Assembly (NCBI RefSeq): GCF_019175285.1
Contig: NC_056525.1
Span: 124,973,406-125,037,405, forward strand
Direction: 5' to 3'
DNA from: Sceloporus undulatus
Lineage: Eukaryota > Chordata > Lepidosauria > Squamata > Phrynosomatidae
DNA length: 64,000 bases
Part shown: in pieces, positions 57,066 through 64,000 of the stretch
Position numbering within the stretch: the stretch's first letter is position 1
How the letters are laid out: each line of letters opens with the position of its first letter
Translations under genes and position numbers: made by a program
The notes under the pieces: generated by a model
Databases searched by the model: none
Seen by the model: the letters and a program-made list of their open reading frames with translations, nothing else
What the model was told of the DNA's origin: nothing

Positions 57066-57405
57066 TGACACTGTGAAATTTCACTTTCAAATGAAACCTG
57101 AACTTTTTCTGTTGGGCTTGATGAATGAACAGATGGAGAAGAAACATGGAAGGATTCTGCTACATATGCTCACAGCTGCTAGAATATTTTATGCCCAGCA
57201 GTGGAAAAATACAGCTATTCCCTTGCAAGAAGACTGGTTGATAAAATTATATGATTTTGCTGAAATGGACAAATGGATGAAATTGATTAAAGAAGGGTCA
57301 CTAAATAATGCCGAAATGGAGTGGGAACTGACAGTTGATTTTATGAGAAAATATTTGGGGAGAATAAACACCCTAGGATTTGAATAGTATAATGGAATAA
57401 CATGC
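57066..57405 (+). mobile_element. L1-type LINE ORF2 C-terminal fragment
   Basis: The open frame 57073-57387 (104 codons) reads RILLHMLTAARIFYAQQWKN, then IPLQEDWLIKLYDFAEMDKW. This fits the L1 ORF2 segment after the reverse transcriptase (pattern TAARI-AQ-WK---IP--E-W--K). It keeps one long frame, so it is probably younger than the Bov-B around it. It is a LINE fragment, not a host gene. Confidence 0.65.
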
Positions 57406-57416
57406 AGAAGTGTACT

Positions 57417-57450
57417 ATAGAGATAGATAGATGATAGATAGATAGATAGA
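57417..57450. repeat. (GATA)n microsatellite
   Basis: Short AGAT run with one interruption. Confidence 0.95.
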
Positions 57451-57695
57451 GGAAGTGGAATAATTTGATAATTACAACCATTAGCTTATTTTGTGTAGTG
57501 GTTAGTTTACAGATGGATGGACTCAGTCAAGGAAGCCACATCCTCATGTTTTGCAAGACCTGAGCAGGACATTTGATGACCAAGACTTTTGGAGGTTTCT
57601 CACTCATTGGGTTGCCATAAGCTGAAGTCTATCTGATGGAAAATAACAACAAAGTCCTCCATAGGGCCAAGCAGGTATAAAGCTCTCACTTCCAA

Positions 57696-57731
57696 AAGAA
57701 GAAGAAGAAGAAGAAGAAGAAGAAGAAGAAA
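57696..57731. repeat. (GAA)12 microsatellite
   Basis: Uninterrupted GAA run in the BRINP2 intron. The coding strand of BRINP2 reads TTC. Confidence 0.95.
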
Positions 57732-58673
57732 GGAAACAGACCAGGAATTGCAATGATCTGATCCTGTACACAGTTTTATATAAAGGTCTTCCTGTAACAT
57801 AGCTTCTAGAAATGATTTTGGGTGAATAAATAGATGAACATCTTATTTTAAACATTTTACATATCATTCTAAAAAGAAAATATTCCATAATTCAATTTTT
57901 CCTTTTCTTTTTTGCCAAAAAAGGGGGCAGTGGGGGGAAATGAAAAATATTTCCAGAGTTGTTTGTTTTGTGTTGTTTTGTTTCCCTGAGCCTTTACATT
58001 TCTAGTTGTTGGTACTGGAAATTTATCTCAGGTGATTCCACTGAACTCCATGGCCAGACTCTGGATATGGAAATCACTGTTGGTCACTGTTGTTGTCTTT
58101 CCTTATTAGCTTCTAATGCCTTGCAAGAGAAAAGGAGACTATTTAGCATTATAATGTCTCCTGCCAATCACAATGAAGTCAGTGTGACTTTCTTTCAGAT
58201 TTCTAACTTCTAGTTTCCAGTGAATGCACCCACCCAAAAGCTAGTACAAGAGAGATGGCCAACATTTTCAGTGCTTGGGACTGTATGTGATACCATTTCC
58301 TGTCCATGATTGTAAAAATGGAGTGAAGGTGAAAACCTCTTTCATTTTTAGCAGTTCTCACTAAATTTGTTTTTCTGCCACCACTACTAGCAATAAAACT
58401 CAACCCCAATTATCTTATCTCAAAGAAAATTCTGCTGCTTAGTGACAAAATCCCATTTCTTCCATTCCCTAGGAATCCAAATCATATTCCTCCTTAATGG
58501 AGGTGAATGAGGCCTTGGCAAACCAGGAGGCGATGCTTGGATGTAGAAGATGCTTGGAAATTTATGGTGGAGGTGTTCATACCTCCTGCTGAAATAAAAT
58601 TCAACTCTCTTTTCTGTGGCTTTATAGGAAGCTTTTCTGTGGCTTTATAGGAAGTCTGTAAGAAAGAAACAAG

Positions 58674-59004
58674 GGCTCAGGACAGACGGTCCCGAAGCGC
58701 CATGCCGCCACCGATTCTAGGGTTAGGGACCGCGCACCAACCGCATCATGGTAGTGTCCCATCCACACGGGTGCTGTCATCTTGACATAAGCAATGTGCA
58801 GCATATACACCATGCTGCGTATTGCTTACGTCATGAGTGCGCCATTGGCGACCTCGTGACATCCGCCCAGTGACTGAAAAAGAACCTGGCTTTTATGGGT
58901 TCTTTTTACTATGGAGGGACGCCATGCAGTTTGGCAGCTGTGGTGTCCCTCTGTAGGGAAACGGAGCCACCAGCCCACTCTTTTGGAGCGGTCTGTCCTG
59001 GGCC
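58674..59004. mobile_element. MITE of the RACAGAC clan (copy E)
   Basis: A 331-bp element with ends GGCTCAGGACAGACGGTCCC and, inverted, GGCCCAGGACAGACCGCTCC. Exact AAG duplications lie at 58671-58673 and 59005-59007. The interior has CTAGGGTTAGGGACCGCGCA, similar to copies A and B. No coding potential. Confidence 0.8.
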
Positions 59005-59711
59005 AAGGCCTGCAAACTGGGTCTTTGTTTTGTTCACTGCCAGTTCTTTCCTTTGTCATCTCACAAGCAAAAAATTGTGTTACAGTCCTGGGGATGAAAC
59101 TTGTTTTAATGTCTTCAGTCACTCTTTGTAGGTAACTTTGTCAAATGATGCTAGCAGCAGAACAGGGAGTGAGAAGGGGGTGTCTCACAATGAGGCTGTA
59201 GAAAACCCTGAGTAATCCCTGGAGGACTGGATTACTTTAGAGCACATAACTTGTACTGCTTGTAGTGGTCGGTTCAAGCCAAGAGCTTTCCACAGGTGGT
59301 GAGAAGGGAGCCTCTGGGGTTTGCTGCATGTGAGGTGAGGAACAAAGTTGTGTCAGCAGTGCTAGGAGACTAGAGGCTTTTGTTGGGCAGTAGCCCAAAT
59401 GCATTTCCTCTGCCTTGCCTGCAAACCACTGTCAGCTGTGAATGCATTTGTAGCAAGGGACCCTGTAATCCTTAGGTCCTGGTAAGAGGGAAGCTTCAAT
59501 GGTGATTGTTTTGTCATAATGGTTTCATCTCTGACTCTTTCCAAGTCTGTGCTGCAGAGGAAAGATTTTGTTTGTGTGTTTGTTTCATGGGCGTCTGTGA
59601 AGGATTTTGGTTGTTTTGCAGCTATTGCTGCTACATCAATGAGCACTATGGGCTTTTGCTTCACTATGAAAGATGTTGCTTGGGCATTAAGGGAACAGGC
59701 TCTCCAGATCT

Positions 59712-59735
59712 AAAAAAAAAAAAAAGGGGGGGGGG
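59712..59735. repeat. A14-G10 homopolymer pair
   Basis: Fourteen A followed at once by ten G. The A run could be a retroelement tail, but no element was recognised upstream. Confidence 0.9.
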
Positions 59736-60741
59736 ATGTATCACAATACTAGCTGACCTACTCTCCTAAAAATTATATGTGATGGCACTAATAGGGAAGT
59801 TTGCACAATCTACAGTCAATATGCCTAAACAGCCAGGTGATACTGGACAGTGTGGACAATATCAGCTGGACAGTATACATATTACCTGGCCAGTGTGGGT
59901 ATTCTTCACTTGAGGACAGTGTTCAGCTTGACCAGTATACAAAACATATATGTGGTGGCAGCACATACTAACTGTGTAATGTAACTAATGTCTCTGATCA
60001 ATTTATATTCTATATCATCCATTAGATGAATATTGAGTGTCCAATATGCAAATCTCATGTCGATTCTGATAACGTCTGTACATTCTCTGCACCTTCATGG
60101 CAATGGTGCACAATCTGTAGTACTTATGTACATTACCAGTAAAGTCACAGTGACCCCCAACCTTGCAACTTACAAAAATGTATTTTAAAACACAACATAA
60201 CTGCCACTTAAATAATATACCTATTTCAATATTTTACTTTCCTGTATATATCGTGAAGTTATGGGATTCGGCCAAGTGCTCAGCTGACATACAAAAGCAT
60301 GCATGATCCAGTTAGTGGACTTAGAGGAAGGCCACCATCAGAAAAGGATAATGAACAATTAAATATGTACCAAGGGGAGAACTGTTTTCAATCAGAGAGG
60401 AGTGCCAAGCATAGTAGCTGGACATAAACTTCAACTGTAGTAAGAAAAAGGTTGCAATGATATAATTCAGGACCATTCTGAGGCTCTTTGCCATATAGGA
60501 TCCTGGGAAAGGAAGTTAATTTAGGAATCATAGCAGGAGATCACATGGCTTAATGATGTCTCCTGCCAATCACATTAGAACCATAGACCTAATTTCTTTC
60601 GCACAATAAGAAATATAAAATACACTTCAAATTTGTTTGCAGTAGTATGTTAGGCTTGCATCTTTGACCCTCTGTACAGGTTAGAAGATGGACACTGTTA
60701 GAGTTCAGTGACATGGGTAGTTGAATGGGGAACACTCTTAC

Positions 60742-60847
60742 CAAGTAGTTGAACTTTGTTCTCTGGGCTCTGAACAAGAACAGAGCTCACCGAGTCCAAG
60801 TTGTCATAGTTACTGCAGCCAAGTGGCCCCGTTCTGGTTTCAGTGAC
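60742..60847 (-). CDS. BRINP2: BRINP2 internal coding exon (end of MACPF region)
   Basis: This 106-bp exon encodes 35 codons plus one base. The peptide runs [20 protein letters not shown] and then [15 protein letters not shown], which is the highly conserved stretch at the end of the MACPF domain of BRINP proteins. On the minus strand the acceptor is a pyrimidine tract ending in TTAG and the donor is G|GTAAGA. The exon starts in phase 0 and leaves a single G, which joins the GC at the start of the next exon to give glycine. BRINP proteins are secretory-pathway neural proteins linked to cell-cycle suppression and synaptic regulation. The residues SPENKVQLL fit BRINP2 better than BRINP1, as I remember those sequences. 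It is too short to stand out as an open reading frame and was found by searching for the NYDNLDS motif. The preceding exon was not found before position 64000. Confidence 0.95.
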
Positions 60848-61374
60848 CTAAGCAAGAGAAGAATACAGCGCCACTATAAACACTTGAAGGGAATAGACAA
60901 AAAAATACTTATACATCCACAATATACCTGCTCTGATCATGAGAAGATTGTGATTCATGACAGGGTTTGAAATAGAAATTAGAAAAACCAGACCTCTCTT
61001 GGGAAATGACTGCCTTAAGATTGTTTCATGAAGCTAGGTGTGGAAGCAGAATGGATGGTTCCCATGTCCCCTTCCCCATTGGCCAACGCAAATCATGCCG
61101 TAACTGTCACAAGGGATCCTGGTACACCCCCACTGCCTTGAGGGCAATATCTTGGCCATCATCTTGAGGTCACTCCCCACCTGGCTCTGACGGGCAGTGG
61201 CAAAAGCATCTCCTCACTAGTGGTTTCTTTCTTTCCTGCTAAACCCCTTCTTTTCCCCATCCCACATGATCTTGCATCTACAGATATTGCTTTGGGCAAA
61301 AAGCAGAGGATCCAACTGGTTCCTTTGCTCTGCTTGCCAGTACCCCCTGAGAACCACTCCTCATTTCTAGAGTG

Positions 61375-61495
61375 GCAAATAGTCACCTGCCAGATGCTAT
61401 TGGACTGCAAGTCTCATCCTCAGTCAGCATGCCAATAGTAATGGGAACTGCAGTCCAACAACATGTGGAGGACCACATGTTTCCCATCCCCATGG
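61375..61495. mobile_element. Lizard palindromic repeat, unsplit copy
   Basis: CCAGATGCTATTGGACTGCA at the left and GCAGTCCAACAACATGTGGA followed by GGACCACATGTTTCCCATCC at the right form an inverted pair around AATGGGAACT-like sequence. It is the same family as the split copy at 17405-17720. Confidence 0.6.
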
Positions 61496-62919
61496 CCTTC
61501 TCTAAAATCCTCTTCCCTCTTCTGTCATGGATGTTGTTATGAGCTGTAATCTCCAGAAATCAGAACAAATCATCACAAAACATTACCATTTCACTTTGAA
61601 AATGTCAAAGAGCAGGAAGGAATACTGGAAGGAAGCTCTGGACCTGCTCCAGCCAACTTCTCCTTCCCAACACCTCAACTTTTGCAATATTCAATCTGCA
61701 AAACTCTAAAGCTTTTCACTGGGTTAAAATATGGAGTTAAATACCCCATTATAAAACTGCATAGACAGCATTATGAATTTGTAGTACAAACTCTGCGATT
61801 CCTACAAGCCTGAGGGCCAACTCTGAATGTGCTACAGGCAACATAGGAAGTGCCTCCACAATGGAAATTTTACAATATTAAACCATCTACTAGGAGGGGG
61901 AAGCTTTAAATTTCAGTGTTGGGATGGGGATGTGATGTGGAGCTCTTTCCCTACAGGTCCTTTGTCTGCTCAAAACTGTTCTCAAAGTTGCTTTCTTCCT
62001 GAATGCAGAAATGCTCATAGGAAGATGAGGTGAGGGTTATTTCATTGGAAAAGATGTCTGTAAGAAAATAAGATTAAGCATCCCCTGCATCTCCAGTCAA
62101 ATCCAATCCATCTCACCCACACTGCACTGAGATACCCCCCTCATCCCATTAGCTTTTGGGAAATCACTTTATCTGATTTTGGGAAAGTTATTTTAGAAGA
62201 ACTCCCAGGATCTCCAGTGGTCAGTGGTCATACCAGCTTGGGAGATTCTTAGAGAGTTGTAGTCCACAAAAGTAATGTTTCTGAGCTCTGCACTCGACAT
62301 GTCTCTTCAGTCACATCTACTTTGGGGTTTGAATATAAAGCATAAACTGTCCACCTAGGTTTTGTCAGATAGCTTTTTTCTTTAACTTTCAGTACTAAAA
62401 TGATTCTGGAGCAACCTATGATGTCAAAAAGGATATCACTCCACCACCATCCATGTTTTGGAGAGCAAGAAGAGAGGTTTCTAGCTCCAAGAGCACCACA
62501 CTTAGGATCAGAGTCATTAGAGTCAGGCAATCTTAAGGCAGTAGATCTGCAGTATCATGAAAGGGCAGCAAAAACATTATTTAATTTGTGGTTATTGTAT
62601 TTTTATTGCTAGGGAGAGGGAGAAGTGATTGGAGAAGGTCATTTTGGTTTCATATGCTGGCTCTAGGTATTCTGCACCTGCACAACTGATACAAGGCTCC
62701 ATTGGCTGCTCTGCCTTGGGCAGCAGAACTGCCCTTGATACTCTGCTTAGGATCCAGATTAAATCTTCAATGTTTGTCCAATTGTATTTTGAAAGCTCTA
62801 TTTAGACTGGCGTGCAGTGAGCTGGGCATAAGTTTAATGAAGTATACATTGATATATCTTATTATATTATTTTATTCTATGCATTTTACACACAGAGGTG
62901 GCTTCATTCTTCATTGGAG

Positions 62920-63157
62920 AGCCCTGGTGGCAAAGTGGTTAAATGCCTGTACTTCAGCCACTCACTCACACACCATAAGGTTGCGAGTTCAAAACCAGGA
63001 AAAGGACTCAGGCTTGACTCAGGCTTGCATCCTTCCGAGGAGGTCGCTAAAATGAGTACCCAGATTGTTGGGGGTAAATAAGCTTACACTTTGTAAACTG
63101 CTTAGGGAGTGCTTAAGTGCACTGATAAAGCGGTATAGAAATGTACGTATTATTGCC
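62920..63157 (+). mobile_element. tRNA-headed SINE, GCCCTGGTGGC type
   Basis: A-box region TGGCAAAGTGGTTAAATGCC, B box GCGAGTTCAAAACC, body CTAAAATGAGTACCCAGATT and tail GGTATAGAAATGTACGTATT. It has the same structure as the copy at 19151-19385 and is on the strand opposite to BRINP2. Confidence 0.78.
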
Positions 63158-64000
63158 ATTCATTCTGGAACATGATGTGGTGCCTGATTTGAGGTACTAA
63201 TAATGATAGTAGAGTCTGTCTACCATGAACTTCTCCAGTGCAAGCCTCATGCCAATGAATGGGAATGGCCCAAGAGACGATATTCTTCTTGCACAAATCA
63301 TATTTGTTTCAAGGAGGCCAGTGCAGAAAACATACATTGGTCCTGTTTGCACAAAAATATCCTTATTAATGCTTCAAATGGGGGCATGGGTGGTTTCCAC
63401 ATGGAGTCCCAACAAACAGTAACAGTAAATGCCATTGAACAATGGTGCTTTGGAACATAGCAAGCCTGGAAGGTCTGTTCTGTAAGTGAAAGTCAAGCGC
63501 TCCAAGCCTCTGACAATGCAAGAGGCCACATGGCTCCTAAAAAGGAGAAATAATTGTGTGGTAATTGGCCTGCTGACAGAGAACAAACCTGAATCTAACC
63601 ATCCAGCCTCTCCCCCACCCCCAACATTATTAGCATGGCCAATTTTCCATAAATAGCTCAAAGGCACACAGTTGTGGTCTGACTCCCTGCCTGCTTCCCC
63701 TCCTGGTTCCTTGGCAGGGGGGAAGTGGAAGAAGGAGGAGGATGAGTACAGTGATGGGTTTATAATTGCAGAGCTGGGTAGCTGATCTCAGGGATGGCAG
63801 CCTTGCTTAAGCGACCTGCAAATTAAAATCCAGAGTATGGAGGGGCTGATGGCAACAGATAAAACCAGAGCTGCTATAGAAAAGCAAAGGGAAGAGAAAA
63901 GTAAGCAACTTCTTTGATTCTGAGTCTCCCTGCTGCTCTGCATTCTTGGAGTGAGCAGAAGAGCGGGGGGAGAGGGGAGGCTGGAATCCTGCAACACTGT

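Larger units (their letters stand above)
57000..57650 (+). mobile_element. Bov-B LINE fragment interrupted by an L1 fragment
   Basis: At 57000-57065 the frame reads QIKPELSLEAKMTKLRL, part of the Bov-B protein. The element resumes near 57490 with RWMDSVKEAT and ends with TCACTCATTGGGTTGCCATA (57600). The intervening 57066-57405 is L1-type. Confidence 0.65.
51669..60741 (-). other. BRINP2: BRINP2 intron, rich in nested transposons
   Basis: This 9.1-kb intron carries most of the intronic transposons: two adjoining CR1 3' ends, a Tigger-like element with an internal MITE, a CR1 copy keeping ORF1, an AAT/ATT-headed repeat, a Bov-B copy with an L1 fragment inside it, and a GC-rich MITE. I recognise nothing in 55061-55950, 56236-56990, 57732-58673 and 59008-60741, apart from simple repeats. 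Confidence 0.9.
60848..64000 (-). other. BRINP2: BRINP2 intron, partial
   Basis: The intron runs beyond the window end. It contains a copy of the lizard palindromic repeat (about 61375-61495), a worn relative near 62188-62275 and a tRNA-headed SINE (62920-63157). I looked for the preceding exon (expected to end with IATGAIK in phase 0) and did not find it. Confidence 0.85.

Noticed and set aside
59362-59664. A 100-codon minus-strand open frame near an A14-G10 run
   Set aside because: It might belong to an unnamed retroelement, but neither family motifs nor junctions were visible.
1-64000. CRISPR arrays, operons, ribosome binding sites and other bacterial features
   Set aside because: The window is vertebrate nuclear DNA with spliced exons and eukaryotic retroelements; no regularly spaced direct repeats with unique spacers were seen.

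Overview
This is vertebrate nuclear DNA, about 60% A+T, intron-rich and repeat-rich. It is most probably from a squamate reptile (a lizard). It carries CR1 LINEs, Bov-B (RTE) LINEs, tRNA-headed SINEs with a Bov-B-like tail (Sauria SINE type), a Penelope-like repeat and many short inverted-repeat DNA transposons, a mixture typical of lizard genomes. The species cannot be named from the sequence.

One host gene is certain: the 3' part of BRINP2 (BMP/retinoic-acid-inducible neural-specific protein 2), on the minus strand. Four coding exons were found at 60742-60847, 51432-51668, 46177-46399 and 41282-42395. Their splice sites are GT-AG and their phases join without a break. Together they encode 559 residues, from the end of the MACPF domain to the natural C-terminus ending in LCS. 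The exons for the signal peptide and most of the MACPF domain lie beyond position 64000. The first 41 kb is the downstream flank of BRINP2, and no convincing host exon was found there. This fits the large gene-poor interval that follows BRINP2 in mammals.

Layout. 0-6 kb: a diverged 140-bp tandem repeat, a SINE, CR1 copies (one with a fold-back) and two DNA transposons. 6-8 kb: an inverted Penelope-like pair with a 12-bp target duplication, itself hit by two DNA transposons. 8-23 kb: sparse, with SINEs, MITEs and CR1 tails. 23-27 kb: two opposed Bov-B copies and a MITE. 27-33 kb: Penelope-like, SINE and CR1 nests. 34-36.6 kb: one Bov-B copy interrupted by four other elements. 41-64 kb: BRINP2 exons and introns, with a CR1 copy that keeps ORF1, a Tigger-like element carrying a mariner-type MITE, and more MITEs.

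The most interesting non-gene content is two groups of short DNA transposons defined here by their ends. The first is a clan whose termini share the core RACAGAC and whose best copies are flanked by exact but varied 3-bp duplications (TAA, CAA, AAG, ACT). The second is a hairpin family with termini close to AAGATTATYACA and exact 5-bp duplications (CTAGG, CTTTG). No transposase for either is in the window. All family names were assigned by eye from memory; no database was searched.
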